Shown piece after piece: positions 1 through 19,807 of a DNA stretch of 64,000 nt. The DNA is taken from positions 5,165,475 through 5,229,474 of the forward strand of contig CM030837.1 in assembly GCA_018105865.1 (NCBI GenBank), in the 5' to 3' direction. Made by a program: the position numbers and the translations under genes. Position 1 is the first letter of the stretch. Every line of letters starts with the position of its first letter. This DNA is from Metaphire vulgaris. Its lineage: Eukaryota > Annelida > Clitellata > Crassiclitellata > Megascolecidae. The notes below the pieces were generated by a model. It ran no database searches and had not been told where the DNA came from. It was given only the letters and a program-made list of their open reading frames with translations.

Positions 1-40
1 TTGCAGCAATTTACTTTCAATCCGTGTCGTATCTCATATG

Positions 41-61
41 ACGCCGTTGTCGTCGTCATCG

Positions 62-141
<80 letters not shown>
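41..141 (+). repeat. (ATC)n microsatellite
   Basis: About 33 tandem triplets with a few GTC interruptions at the edges. Confidence 0.98.
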
Positions 142-880
142 GTTTTCGTTGTAGCTGCCGTTCCAACATAAACGTTTCTATCTCTTGTTCTTTAGAACGT
201 GTAGACTGTAGACGAAAGATCAACGATAGCTAATTATTGCTAGCGAATTAGACGATGAGTTTAAATGCCAAATGCGTCTAATCGTCATCTTCACGTTGCT
301 TACTTTTGATTCGACGAATCTTTCCTCCCGGAACATTCCGTTTTCGAAGAAGAAGAAGTGCCAAGCTACGACCAACATTCTGTGCAGAGGATTGACTGTA
401 GATGACGCATGCCGTAACCACACGACTGGATTATCTGTAATTTTGGTCCATCTAGACATCAGCAGTTATTCTATTTCTGACTAATAAAACTGATAATCAA
501 AATGCACATTTTTCTCTTCGGCCTACTACCCTAAAGAGCCGAAGAAAGTCGGTCTAGGCCTAAAGCGCGGACCGCTGTTAAGACGCGCTTTAGTACTAAA
601 CACCGACAAACAACGATGCAGTGCTGTGATCATCATAAGATGCGTACGATTAGCGTCTTCAACTGTCTTATAAAGCATAAACGACGGACGGACCTAGAGC
701 TGTTGATGTGTGCTGCGGTGGTAAGTTACTTTGAGCCTTCTTACTTCGAGGCGAATGCATCGCGCATGCGCTTTGAAATACCGACGATGACTTGTATTCA
801 AGGGAAGGTCGTCTGAAAGTTAAACAGATTTCCCCGCTCAGCAGCCGATCAACCAGGGTTATTTCTAGGATTATCAATTT
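142..880. other. No gene recognised
   Basis: Short frames on both strands at 220-484 have no domain. A TAGGCCTA octamer lies at 555. Confidence 0.5.
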
Positions 881-1040
881 CAGGGGCATGTAGCAACGGG
901 GGGTGGTATATCGGTATATATACCCCCAAAATCAGGCTACCTTAAAGTTTTTAATGTATTTTTAAGATTTTCAACGCTTTTTAAAGATTTATACCTCCAA
1001 ATCACATTATCCCCCAAATCAAATTCCTGGCTACGCCCTG
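881..1040. mobile_element. MITE of the CAGGGGCGTAGC family, diverged
   Basis: Starts CAGGGGCATGTAGCAACGG, contains GGTATATCGGTATATATACC and ends GGCTACGCCCTG. Its flanking octamers do not match. The family also occurs at 38716, 45183, 46971, 54097 and 62388. Confidence 0.65.
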
Positions 1041-1045
1041 GCATT

Positions 1046-1165
1046 TGGGGGGGAGGTATCGGTAAATTCTGGTGGTCCCCTGCCAAAAAGTCTGACAAGT
1101 CAAAAAAGGTCATCCCATATCTTAAATTGGTGGGTGTTGGGGTGTCGGTCTCAAATTGTGGGGTG
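1046..1165 (+). repeat. Dispersed repeat, copy 1 (inverted copy at 12997-13120)
   Basis: GGTAAATTCTGG.GGTC, CAAAAAGTCTG, CAAG.CAAAAAAG and GGTGTCGGTCTCAAATTG occur in the same order here and on the complement of 12997-13120. Identity or ends of the element are not recognised. Confidence 0.7.
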
Positions 1166-1694
1166 TTGTGGCGTGTTAGGGGTGGTGGTGGTGGTGGTAA
1201 AAATATCCCTGCGATCAACGTTGTTTTGTTTCTTTCATTGCCTTGTGACTATATTGATGTGCTGTTTCCTTCGTGCAACGTACAGTAGTATCATCTCTCT
1301 CTCGGTCTTCCATTTGCTTTTGTCCTTCTGATGTCGATGTCATCCGGAGTCTCCTCTTAAGATGTGACCAATCCACTTTCCATTGTTTTCGCTGCCACTG
1401 TTCTTTCCTGTTCCCCCTCCCCCAGGCCTATTTCGTTTTAACGCTTCAAACACACAATACAGACTGGAGTGAAGAGACTGCCAAGGACCATGCTATCTAC
1501 AGATTACTCGAAGGGGATTACTTTGTTACTTTACAGTATTTTATTTTCGTATAGACCTAGATGTTCATCAGAGACAGTCTCGGATTGGGTTAATTCAATT
1601 TTAACAGTTGTAATTATAGTGGTTTCATACACGCTAACGCCTCCTAAAGCACTTGAATTCATGTCAATTTATTTACTTATTTATAATTGACAAC

Positions 1695-1840
1695 TTATAT
1701 AGTGCAATAAGCATGACAGAAGGTTAAAGTCAGGAGCACTTTACAACTCTCATATACGAACTATTAAATAAGTGAGTCTTGAGTCTTCTAGCGAACAGTT
1801 CAGGAGAAGTCGCTTCGATAACGTCATTTATAACAATAAT
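1695..1840 (-). mobile_element. CR1/L2-like LINE 3' end
   Basis: The minus strand ends with NDVIEATSPELFARRLKTHL followed by FNSSY, the last residues of a CR1/L2 reverse transcriptase. Its 3' non-coding end contains the typical ACTTATATAGTGC block. Confidence 0.7.
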
Positions 1841-1879
1841 AATTAAAAAATGATAATAATGTTTTCGATGATGATGATG

Positions 1880-1882
1880 ATG

Positions 1883-1971
<89 letters not shown>
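1880..1971 (+). repeat. (ATT)n microsatellite, left half split by a MITE
   Basis: Continues at 2371 after the inserted MITE 1972-2370. Confidence 0.97.
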
Positions 1972-2370
1972 CAGTGGCGGTTCCATGAATTCTTGGTGGG
2001 GGATACAAAAATTATTGGAAGTTGGTGGGGGGGCTGCAAAGTGAAGAAGAAAAACAGGAAAAAAGAGAAAAAGGTCATTGCTAGTAGTGTTTTTTCTCAC
2101 TAGATGTTAAGAAACCTTGCCAAAAAAGCCGACAAGCAAGAAAAAGAAGGTAATTTGGCATTTTCAGTATTTTTCACTAAATTAAAAAAACTCACCGGAA
2201 AATAGGTTGACAAGAAAAAAGGCCTACAAGCAAGAAAAAGAAGATAATTTGCAGTATTTTTCACTAAATTAAAAAAACTCATCGGAAAATAGGTTGACAA
2301 GAAAAAAGGTCATCCGGAACCCCGGTGGGGAGATGCATCCCCAGTCATCAACACGGTGGAACTGCCACTG
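1972..2370. mobile_element. hAT-like MITE inserted in an (ATT)n microsatellite
   Basis: CAGTGGCGGTTCCA at 1972 and TGGAACTGCCACTG ending 2370 are terminal inverted repeats. (ATT)n lies on both sides, giving ATTATTAT at each junction as the 8-bp target duplication. The interior holds a tandem duplication of about 90 bp (roughly 2120-2215 and 2219-2305), each copy with a GACAAGCAAGAAAAAGAAGG-type motif. Confidence 0.8.
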
Positions 2371-2468
<98 letters not shown>

Positions 2469-2539
2469 TACTACTATTACTCTATTACTATTACTATTAC
2501 TATTACTATTACTATTACTATTACTATTACTATTACTAT
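2371..2539 (+). repeat. (ATT)n then (ACTATT)n microsatellite
   Basis: The first part to about 2466 is pure ATT; the rest is a six-base ATTACT unit. Confidence 0.97.
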
Positions 2540-3649
2540 GGTAGCACAGGTTCATCGTCCCTATATGTTCGTATAAACGTAATCGTTCGCAAAAAGACAT
2601 TCGCAGTCCTCCGATTCGTTGTCATTGAATTGATGCAGATGAAGCAGTTCAGGCAGAGAAATTCCCTCTAATATCTCACGAAAATCTATACAAAAAATAA
2701 TAAAATAAATCTGAAATTAGATCAATATGGGCTACTATGAATTTCGCCATCCAGACGCAGCAAATCACATTAAAACTGTTGAATACACGGATGAATGATG
2801 AATGCGTAATTGACAACTGCTTGCAATCCCTCAGCTGTAGACTGGCTGCGTTAAATCGCATCAACTATAATGTTTTGACCGTTGAAACTATTAGACCTAT
2901 ACACAAGAATATGAGGCCAGCGGCGCTTTAATTAATGGAGTCGATCCAGTCGATTAGAGATTAATTTGTTAATTTATCAGAAATATAGTACAGTTTTTCA
3001 TGTGCAGATGGTTGCAAGATTTCCGCCTCGGCGAGAAGAACTTAATGGAAACTCCAGTTCAAAATCAAGAATTGAACTCTTCATACAAGTCAGTCAGGTT
3101 TTGATGAATATTAATTTTATGCTTTATATGGAATATGCTACAGGCGCTGTCATCCATAGACTTTAATATCACAAGACAGAGTCTATGGTATCAAAAAGTG
3201 AGGCCAGTTTTGCATGGATGGTGTGTCAAGAAATGTTTACCCTGCAGAAATCTTATTATAATAAATCTATGCTGTCATCCGGCAGCGTCACGGCGCGAAG
3301 CATAGATGTAATAAACGTTTTTTACGTTTTTAAAAATTAATTTTCCAACGCTTTTTACATCTATGGCGCCGCGAAATGCCTCTGTGTCTATCCTTCCATG
3401 CACCTGGCCTCTTCCAAGTTCCAATGTGAGCGCATAAGACAATGGATGGAGAACGGGAAACTTTTACCTGACGCAGGTAATTCGAGCGATTCCATTCCAG
3501 TGAAACTTCTTGTCGATCGATTGTGAACAGGCATATTAACTAATGATGCCGATGAAATTATCGTAGAAGTGGGAATCTGCGCCGAATCAATTGCTGTTGG
3601 TTCGACAATCTGAATCTGTACAGCGCAACATAAATCCAAATCAAACGAC
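2540..3649. other. No gene recognised
   Basis: Unique AT-rich sequence. A short inverted repeat CATAGATGTAA..TTACATCTATGGCG spans 3300-3365. Confidence 0.5.
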
Positions 3650-3689
3650 AGTGGCGTAGCCAGGGTTCCGGTTTACCGTATACAAGGGG

Positions 3690-3985
3690 CTCACATCGAA
3701 ATTTTCGAATTGAAAAGCCTACAAGCAAAAATACCTAGGTACCCGTAGGTCCCGTACTAGAGTCCGAGCGTTGGGTTCCGGCGCTTATCTTCGGTCTAGG
3801 CAATCAGCGACGTAGATGGTATAATCCATTAATCTGGAGTAGGTCGCCATTACTTTCTCCAGACACACGTTTTACCTCGCAGCTTAAGCTGCTCCTCAGT
3901 TTACCATCGCCTTCAAGCGAGTAAGGCTGAGTCGACCTTAGGGCTCCTGCGGGAATCGAACCCGCGACCTTCTGCGCAAATCCCA
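3690..3985 (-). mobile_element. tRNA-derived SINE, 5' end damaged
   Basis: The complement has the pol III B box GGTCGCGGGTTCGATTCC (about 3950-3969). The body (TCGACCTTAGGG, CTAGGCAATCAG, GGTCGCCATTACTT) matches the fuller copy at 52757-53057. A CAGTGGCGTAGCCAGG fragment (3650) precedes it. Confidence 0.75.
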
Positions 3986-4542
3986 ATTCAATTTTGGTTA
4001 CTTGAGTATTTTTCTTTATTGCATGGGTTCTGCGCATGGGCGTATTTAGAAAGGCGTAAATGGGTAAGCTGAAATTTAAGAAGTTCAAAAGATAACTTTT
4101 ATTCTATGTTCTGCAATAACATACAGTTTAAGTTCATCAATAATACCACTACCTGTAAAGTACTGACCGTAAATTTACTACAACTGAGTTAAGTTCAATC
4201 GTCGGTCTAACAGTCTTTAAGTGTAACAGTGTCTTTGTACTCTTACATTACATCTAAATATTACATTTAAAAATCGAGTCCAAAGACCAAAGGACAATGA
4301 CCAAAGGGGTATATGCTATGGGTCAGGAGCATGCTCCCTAAATACGCCACCGGTTCTGCGTTTATCTTAAAAGATTGCGATATATTCCAATCGTCTGGTC
4401 TCTTTAGAAGTCCAGGTATTTAAATAGAGACTCTGACAAGCCATTGTCACATACATTTCCAACATTTGTAGTTCGTTAAGAACTTTCAAACTTAGCGTGA
4501 TTTAAAGTGGCTTAGGAGGCATTACTGTCTGCGTGAAAGCTA

Positions 4543-4618
4543 CTAGGGGCGCTAACGGGGCTTAAACCCGCTCCGTCAGCCTGACGCTCCAGCACGTAAC
4601 CCACTCTGCAATCTTCCA
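4543..4618 (-). mobile_element. tRNA-like head of a SINE
   Basis: The complement reads GCAGAGTGGGTTACGTGCTG, then GAGCGGGTTTAAGCCCCG, resembling A and B boxes of a pol III promoter. No body is recognised. Confidence 0.5.
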
Positions 4619-4636
4619 CCTCTTAAAACTTAGAAC

Positions 4637-4948
4637 CAGTGGCGTAGCCAAGGAGGTTGGAGGTTAACCCCCCTTGGCTTCCGACGAAAAAATTTTTACA
4701 TGCTTTTCCATGCATTTTTCATTTTCGGACTCGAATTTGGAGGTCAAAAGTCACTCAAAACCCCCCTTGGCTGGCTGCCGATTGAAAAAAATTCTAAAAT
4801 TTCTAAGTGCTATAGAAAATAGAAAGAATATGAAGGTGACGACCTTTTTTGCTTGTCAACTCCTATAAAATGAAATATAATTTTTTTCCAAAGTTTGGTC
4901 ACGATTGAAACCAAACCTCCCCTTCCGGAAATACTGGCTACGCCACTG
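4637..4948. mobile_element. hAT-like MITE, perfect 8-bp target duplication (CTTAGAAC)
   Basis: CAGTGGCGTAGCCAAGG and GGCTACGCCACTG are inverted ends. CTTAGAAC flanks both sides (4629-4636, 4949-4956). The interior contains GACGACCTTTTTTGCTTGTC at 4839, the recurrent motif on the complementary strand. Confidence 0.87.
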
Positions 4949-5109
4949 CTTAGAACAGAATGCCTTATTTGACTTACGTCTATTTCTTCTGCGCTGGTCA
5001 GATGGGACATCTCAATCATTGTCCTCAGCTGGTCAGATCCACAATCTGTAAATCAAATGTCATAAAGATACGAATTGTAAAGTAGATTAGATTAGTGAAA
5101 TTTAGAAAT

Positions 5110-5300
5110 TGTAAGTTAGGTAAAGGTAAAGTTACTGACAGTCCCGTACTCGAACGAGCGTAGGGTTTCCGGCGCTGATCTCCGTTTACTAGGCGAGCAG
5201 CGACGCATGTGGTTTACGTCATTAAACTAGAGTAGTTTGCCGTTGCTTTATCTAGACCAGCGTTTTGCCTTCGCAGCTTAACGCTGCTACCAATTTATCG
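5110..5300 (-). mobile_element. SINE-like repeat, second family, copy 1
   Basis: CTCGAACGAGCGTAGGG, CCGGCGCTGATCTCCG, ACTAGGCGAGCAGCGACGC and TTCGCAGCTTAACGCTGCTA also occur at 47495-47665 and, complementary, at 57385-57550. No pol III boxes are seen in this segment, so it is a body fragment. Confidence 0.68.
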
Positions 5301-5431
5301 ACGCCAAAGCGACGAACGGCTTGGTTGGCCGTCGGCATCACGACGCATTCCCGGAATGGTCACCCAACCAAGTATGAGCCGCGCTCGATGTTGCTTATCC
5401 TTGATGTTCAGAGGGAAACCGATCTCACAAC

Positions 5432-5665
5432 CAGAGCCGTAACTAGGGGCGGGGTAGGGCAATCCGCGCCTCGGGCGCCGAACCGTCGGAGGGGGGCGCA
5501 TTTTTGGTTGATGTGAATAAAAAATAGCTATGACGATTAAAAAAGGTCATCGCCCCGAAAAGGGAGAAGATAAGTTGCGACGACTAAAAAAGTCATCGCC
5601 ACAATTTAGGGGCGCAAAACAGAAATCTTGCCCCGGGCGCCGAAAACCCTAGTTACGGGGCTCTG
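5432..5665. mobile_element. hAT-like MITE, perfect 8-bp target duplication (CTCACAAC)
   Basis: Inverted ends CAGAGCCGTAACTAGGG and CCCTAGTTACGGGGCTCTG; flanks 5424-5431 and 5666-5673 are identical. Inside are GACGATTAAAAAAGGTCATC and a variant. Same family as 61504-61715. Confidence 0.9.
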
Positions 5666-5673
5666 CTCACAAC

Positions 5674-6903
5674 GCCAAGTAGACAGACTTGTAAGATAAA
5701 GATAGTTCTTATTTTTTGATCGGTTAAAATTATGTTCTTAACTTCAGACTTCTTAGTTGTTTGATCAATTCAATCTCAGCAGAGAAATTTTAATTCGCCC
5801 TATAAGTCTTCGAATGGACGAAGATGCCGCCACATTAAGATGGCCTAGAACCGAAACACTTGACGAGGCTCTCGGCGAAAGGTAATAAAAGTCAGGAAGC
5901 AATAAATTGACTCGAAAGTTATCTGCAGGAGAGCTGAGTTATTAACATGTTGAAAGTAATTATAGTGGTTTTCACACAGACTAGAAAGCCCTCTATATCC
6001 ACTTGAAATCAGGTCATGTATAGAATATATGGTGCTTCGGGACTTCACGAATAGCTGTCAATCAATCAAGTCCTTGATTTCATACTCAACGTTGACAGTA
6101 AATAATAGATCCAGTTACAATACTACAGTATAGTTCACACATGTTACATTTCATACTGAATTAATTAATAGAAATATGTAATTAAACATATATTCAAGAT
6201 ATATCAACTTATAGATCGGTCAAATCAGTGTTGTAAATACATGACAAGAGCATATAAATCATAGGTCTTTTATTAATAGGTTGGCTGCAGTAGAGGGTGG
6301 GTGTAGAAAAAAGTTAGCCTGAAGGGAAAAGAATATCGCGCTAGTTAGGCAACTTATGTATTAAATGGTGACTTAAGTTAAGTGCAAAAGTCTGAATTTG
6401 GTAATAAGCAGAAATTAAACTGCATGTTTATCTTATAACTCAGTTTTGATATTTAATGGAGTTCAGTAAGTTGGTTTATAATTAACTTTAGATCAGAACA
6501 AAATGTAGGCCTAATTTAATAAAAATTCAAGTTATTATGATTTTATCAGGACCCTAACATTGCTTAAGTCTGCTTAGAAAGTAAATAGTTTTTAAATTTA
6601 TTTTTATAAATGAAGAGTTTATACTGTATATAGAGTATATGGTGCTTCAGAACCTCACGGATAGCCGTTAGAGACTTAAATAGTGTTAGAGATAATAAGA
6701 AGAATTCATTTGGTGACCGCAGAGATTACCAGTATGCTTGTCTGCGAGGCCAAGGTTGGATAGCCTTTAGATGTTCTAACTAAATGTCTACGCTAATCAG
6801 ATAAGACTATAGTAGCCTACGCCAAAATGTGCACAATATTTGTGAATATCATTTGTACGACTACTCTATTTTTATAATCTTCGATAGCGTCATCGTTCCG
6901 TGT
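5674..6903. other. Intergenic, downstream of the IRF stop
   Basis: AT-rich; no ORF or repeat family recognised. Likely holds the IRF 3' UTR; no polyadenylation site could be chosen with confidence. Confidence 0.4.
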
Positions 6904-14178
<7,275 letters not shown>

Positions 14179-14271
14179 TTTCCAGCGAAATGAACAAGAA
14201 TACGTTACTTGCTCTCCACGTTTTTTTAATGTCACAAAAACTTCTGCGAAATTTCTCTGTCTCTGGCGCAC

Positions 14272-15240
14272 TTATGGTCAGTAGCTTCTCAGGTCTTGTC
14301 TCTTGCGGAAGGAAATTTAGCGCAAATCCTACGTCATTTCAGGGTGGTTATATGAGAGTCAGACCAGTGGGGGGTGGGGGTGGGAACTGAAGTTTACCAG
14401 TTCCCCCTTTCCCCGCTATATAACGAATGGAAAAGTCAATATAGTGCCCACAAAATTCCCCTTTCCTCCCACAGCAGATAGATGTCCCACTGCGTCAGCT
14501 ATTTATTTCCGCCCAGAATTTTATTCCGTTGCTACTCTTCTTATCGCCGAGATAGACTTTAAAACGAACGCGATTAAATCAATCGCGGATCTAAAGTTCT
14601 AAACACTGCAGCTCTTCAAAACACCGTTTGTTATAGTAACGTCAACAACGTTCGGATGGCGTACTTTTGCGCTGGTTTCACCTGCCAATCGCCTGCGATT
14701 TGAAGACCACGTAGCAGAATTATTTCTGGCATTTATTCGACCATCGAGAAACGAAACCAAAGTAGTTTCGTTTTGAATCGCAGTGCTAAAGACGGCATGC
14801 CACGCCATGCATGGATAAATCCCACAATTCACTGACACCGGCCTAACAGTGGAAACGCTCAAAATTTGACGACATAGAAACGACAATGCATACATATCAG
14901 ACCAGAACGAGACTACGTGAATGTTGTCGACCTATGCGCGAACGATAGAAATTCGTTTAAGCTGTTTTTCGTTCAGCGGGTGGTTGGATCGATAATTTTT
15001 ATGGTTTTTCGAGAAGACGCCAAAAAACCAAGTGTGCCGAATGTTCTGTCAATGCAGTGGTTATGCATACGCGAGCGCGTGTTTATAAGGACGATATTTG
15101 CAAGCGGAGTAGGCAGGACTCGAGAGCATACAGCAAAATCGCCGGTGATGCAGGCGAGCCTTTTGAGGATTGGGTGAGTGGGTGGGGGCGTCTGGATCTC
15201 CTCTGCGTGATCTCATTTTGAGAAATATTCGAGATAAAAC
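14272..15240. other. Upstream flank of the IRF gene
   Basis: No exon is recognised; the IRF promoter and any non-coding first exon would lie here. No clear TATA or Inr pair could be assigned. Confidence 0.4.
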
Positions 15241-15244
15241 GTAA

Positions 15245-15247
<3 letters not shown>

Positions 15248-15327
<80 letters not shown>
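15248..15327 (+). repeat. (AAT)n microsatellite
   Basis: About 26 triplets. Confidence 0.97.
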
Positions 15328-15627
15328 GAGGGTTAAAAGTAGTCCAGTAGTATCTGCCCTATGTGAGAACTGGAGCAATTTGCACAGACAGTAACTCAGC
15401 TTATGCCTATCCAATCATCCGTATCCCTCCAAGATGAAATTCCTGCATCGGTTTTGCGAATATCTCACAACCATTCAATTTCTCGAAAACGGGAGTGGAG
15501 GAGTAAGCTAGGCACACGGCGTCTCTACGTGACTATGCCAGTAGAACGCTCAGAGTTTTTATGGATCACACGTTGGCGGGCGAAGACAATGATGCCGCTT
15601 GGGGCGTGTGCGCTTTGGCTTGCGATA

Positions 15628-15801
15628 CAGTGGCGGCTCCACAGGAGGGTCCTGGGGCCCGTGCCCTCCTATTGAGTGCCTGGCCCCCAGTGCCCCTTTG
15701 TTGTTTAATACTACATACCTAACAACAAATGGTTGCCTTCCCATGATTAGAAGTTGCCACCCCAACGGACCCCCACTTGCCAAATCCTGGAGCCACCACT
15801 G
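15628..15801. mobile_element. hAT-like MITE, CAGTGGCGGCTCC family
   Basis: CAGTGGCGGCTCCACAGG and GGAGCCACCACTG inverted ends; flanks TTGCGATA and GTGCGGTA match at 6 of 8. Relatives lie at 23606 and 56642. Confidence 0.78.
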
Positions 15802-16700
15802 GTGCGGTAGGCCTAATTAATTTAAGTAATAAGAGACCTGGGCTGCTGGCTGCTCATTAAAAAGATCCGAATTAAAATAAATGCAATTTACTATAATTAT
15901 AATCATTTTGCATTATTTACATGAGTTAATAACCAGGAATAAAAGCAGAATTAGAAAATTCACACAAAAATACTCAAAGACGAGGTTTCAACACAAATTT
16001 AACGCAAACTGGCGAGCGTACCCATGCGACCACTGTAATTGTAACCATCAAATCGAGTCAGCGCCGTGATTGACTAGATGAGCGCATTGCCACAAGTGAG
16101 ATAAGACCTTGAGTAGCGCCCTATAAACAGCGTCGATTCATCTACTTACTTACTTACAGATGACCTCATTTTTTATACAACTGTCGTTGTAATGCACTCG
16201 TGTTATCCTTATCAGAAATATTTGAGTGGCGTTTCAGGTGACTATTAGCGCTGTTAGAACAGGTCTAAAGTTCTGTGCAAATGATCACAAATTGCCGTTT
16301 GGCAATGGGGTCATGCAAGTATAGGTTATTGATCACATTTGGACCCGCGAAACAGCTTTACTCTTGCTTATTAAGTCTGCATGCTTTCAGCATTTAGTCC
16401 AATTCTGGTTACTGAGATTTGGATTTTAGGACCTATAATTCTTTTTGCTTCAAGCCCTAAACGTCAACTTAATTCTTTTTAATTTGCATGCCCGGTAGTA
16501 TTTTAATAAGTAACCGCAAAAAGGTTTTCTTGTGATCCTAAGGACTGATCTAGTCGTTGGTTTAGACCAATATTGGTTTCATTTTAGGCCATTTTTGTGG
16601 GACCGTCAGAAACCTCGCGCCTGAGTGAACACGCTTCAGTCTGCCAGTTTACCTGGTTGATGAAGAATATTTCTCCTTCCCAAACAGCAGCCGTAATTAG

Positions 16701-16701
<1 letters not shown>

Positions 16702-16790
<89 letters not shown>
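16702..16790 (+). repeat. (AAT)n microsatellite
   Basis: About 29 triplets, directly before a LINE tail fragment. Confidence 0.97.
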
Positions 16791-16794
<4 letters not shown>

Positions 16795-16799
16795 GAGCA

Positions 16800-17020
16800 A
16801 GTAAATCATGGTGGCCATGTAATGAGGAAAGATGGAATAGAGAATTTTGTTACAGCAGGAATGATTGAGGGAAAAGAAGGATAGAAGAAGACAAAGGAGA
16901 AAATATCCGGACAGTGTATGTTATCTACAGAGAGGAAACTACGGAACTATTTATATTATCTATGCCACAGAAGACAGAAGGAAATAATGGCTCATGATCG
17001 CCTTGCAGTCACTCAGAATT
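16800..17020 (+). mobile_element. LINE C-terminal tail fragment (same type as the 8-10 kb LINE)
   Basis: The plus strand translates with frameshifts as GHVMRKDGIEN, MIEGKR and RRGRQRRKYPDSVC, the post-RT tail that reads YAGHI...EG.R.RGRPRR.W in this LINE type. Preceded by (AAT)n. Confidence 0.7.
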
Positions 17021-18750
17021 AGAACTACGCGATAGATCAACAACAACCAATAACTTTACTTTATTAAATGCATGTTAGAAAACAGTTCTTAAAGGAGGCA
17101 GTGTTTCTAATATTAAAAAGTAGAGGTTAATAGAGAAATAGTATCAGTTGGATGCAATCAAGAGCACTTCACAGAGAGTATAGATTGCATGCTTCGCGCC
17201 TTTGAAACAGTGTCCGTCTGCTTTACATGTCAGACGATCGCTGAGACAGTTATTATATTTAATAATAATAATATAATATAACAAGGTTTAAAGTGGTTCA
17301 GTAGGGACTGCTCAATCGTACCACGCAGTGACCGGGTTATCTAACCAGTTGGAAATAGGTCCCTACGCAGTATTTGAATATTGAGCCAGTTGTTATAAGT
17401 GTTTAAATTGTTGCTCAAATTGTTCTTTGCCTTGTTGGAGGGGGTATTTTGTAAACAGTAGCAACCGGCGATTGACTTTCCTGAAAAGCTTCATCTGCAG
17501 GAAAATCAATTGGACTTTGAAAGTCGTCTAAGTGATTATCGATAGCTTCTTATCAGCGCAAGGACTCACGGCGATCTTTCATCTAAAATGTCCGTCACAG
17601 TTCGTGTACACGATTGAAATCGGTCTCAAATAAACGCAACGCAATCGCAGAAATATGTCGAAATACGCGTGTGGCGTGCAATGGTGTACCTAGAGTGGAT
17701 GGTCCGCCCCTGGCGGCACAAGAATGAGCGATGATTCAAGATTTTGCAAGCAATAAAACAAGAGAAACCGCTTCTAAGACAACGAAATTAGCTTTCAAAA
17801 TGCGAGGCCGATCACGTTCAAGACCAAGCAAAAGACAACCTTCTGGACAAGCACTTTATTCATTCTTATTCTTCATCAACAGGTCTAACTCAAAATGAAA
17901 CTATTTGACGTACTATAAATACACGCACACATAAGTATATATATATATTATATATATGTATATATATATATATGCATGCCCTCGGTATATCTATACGCTT
18001 TGAAAGAGCCATATCTTTAGTCGAGTTGAGTCTTGGTTGACAAGTTTGTTTGTAGGTTGAGTGGGGCAGCAAATAATTTTACAAAAATTACTCTCAAACA
18101 GCTGGTTAACGATAAATATAGAGAAAGAGAGAGGGAGTGAAAATATATGTATATACTGCTGCGAAATATGTATACAGGTATATAAATACATATATTACGC
18201 AGCAGTAGGCCTATATTTTCAATATGCGCTCCTCCTAAGCACTAGGATAAAAGCTCCAACGCACATGTTCAGAACAATGAAAATTTTCTGTTCTGAATTC
18301 AATAGAATTTACCTGAAACCACATGCATGGTTGGTTATCGCGAAGCAAAACAACCGCGCAATTTCACGTATAGACCTGGTTGCGATATTTGCGTCTACGT
18401 GCCACAATATCAATGTGGCTTCGCACTTTCACTTTCGGTTTTGCAGCATGCGCAGTATTATAAGGCAGGCGAGGCATCGATTTGATTGAAATTGCATTCG
18501 CTCATATTCTACTGTACGTCGCCCCGTCTATCGTAAACGGATCAAGATGGCAGAGGTACTTTAAACTCGAGTGAGTTTGAGGTTTAAGGCGCAGTTGGAT
18601 TCGATTCCTGCGAAGACAAAAGTAATGCAGATTGTGCTATAAGATTTAATTAAACGTTCTTGCTTTTAGGTGATCTAAATCGCGGCTTCGATGATTCGAC
18701 GCGACTCTGACGACAAGAACTGGAAACTGGAATCAGTGGAAGGAAGCAGC
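17021..18750. other. No gene recognised
   Basis: AT-rich, with (TA)n at 17936-17974 and several chance frames. A CTACT-type LINE or SINE fragment was not identified. Confidence 0.4.
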
Positions 18751-18928
18751 CAGTGTTTTATCCAGGCCTGTTAGGAGAGATTCCCTCCCCCACAAAAAAA
18801 CCTCAAAATTCACCCTCCCCCAATTTGCCCCAAAATTCAGCAGTGACGCAATTTTTTGCATTGAATTGTGTCTCTTCCCCTCCAGCCAAAGTCAATCCCC
18901 CAATGCCTGGGGTCTGGATAAAACACTA
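18751..18928. mobile_element. hAT-like MITE, CAGTGTTTTATCCAGG family
   Basis: CAGTGTTTTATCCAGGCC to GTCTGGATAAAACACTA; flanks GAAGCAGC and GAAGCAAC match at 7 of 8. Related elements lie at 19631, 47823, 49989, 53608 and 63544. Confidence 0.85.
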
Positions 18929-19000
18929 GAAGCAACATCCGTTCTTCTGATCTTTTGCATTTTCCTATTTTTCTCTGGCTGCAGTCCCGATCACCTAATG

Positions 19001-19337
19001 CAATGGTTCCCAGCCCTCTTTGCCTCGCGGACCACTTTTGAAGTTCAAAAATTTCTCGCGGACCACGTGATAAATTGAGCAATCATCTGCTCCTAAAAGC
19101 GGTGATGACCTTTTATTCTTTTTTGTTTGTCATGCTTTTTCACGTTGAAAATGCGCAAAATACACACAAAATGTGCCGATAACCGTTTTATGCTGGTGAC
19201 CTTGTTTTGCTCGTCGCACTTTTCAGATTTTTCACGTGGAAAATATATATTATTATGTCTAATTTTTATTTACGTTTTTTCAGACTTCGCCGCGGACCAC
19301 TAGACCCCTCTCGTAGACCACAGGTTGAGAACCACTG
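19001..19337. mobile_element. hAT-like MITE, CAGTGGTTCTCAACC family
   Basis: CAATGGTTCCCAGCC to GGTTGAGAACCACTG; flanks ACCTAATG and ATCTAATG match at 7 of 8. Inside are GATGACC and GTGACC motifs followed by TTTTGTTTGTC and TTTTGCTCGTC. Confidence 0.85.
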
Positions 19338-19630
19338 ATCTAATGAAAGGCAAGTGCATTCGATACCTTAAACTCTGAGTAGACCTAATGCTCCGCATAG
19401 AAACCAGATCTTTGGATCGAGGTTTTCCAGATTGTCAATGACAGTTTATCTCAGTGATGTTCTTTCTTCCCAGAGGATCTTTGAAAATGCGAACAATCGT
19501 TAGTGGTGACACTCAATATCGTTAGTTCCATCCTTTTTGTGATATATAGGGTCTAGCCTGCATTTCTAATTGGTTTGCATCTTTGCATTTGCAGTTCGGT
19601 CTAGTTTCCCTCCATCAGCAAGACAGCAAC

Positions 19631-19799
19631 CAGTGTTTAATCTAGACTCTGGACTCCGGAGGGAGAACTGACAAGACCGGGGGAAAATCAGTTAGGGGTT
19701 ACTGTTAGTTGATGTAGTATACCAACATTTTCGGGAAATTTGAAATTTTCGGGGAAAGGGGATTCTTCCCTCCCCGGAAACGGCCTAGATTAAACCCTG
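19631..19799. mobile_element. hAT-like MITE, CAGTGTTTWATCYAG family
   Basis: CAGTGTTTAATCTAGAC to GGCCTAGATTAAACCCTG; flanks ACAGCAAC and TCAGCAAC match at 7 of 8. Confidence 0.82.
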
Positions 19800-19807
19800 T
19801 CAGCAAC

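Noticed and set aside
3946..3975. A functional tRNA gene on the minus strand
   Set aside because: Only a B-box and partial arm are present; no complete cloverleaf can be drawn, and the body matches a dispersed SINE.
14599..14895. 98-codon minus-strand frame upstream of the IRF gene
   Set aside because: No domain, and it shares sequence with frames open on the other strand; not joined to the IRF frame by a usable splice pair.
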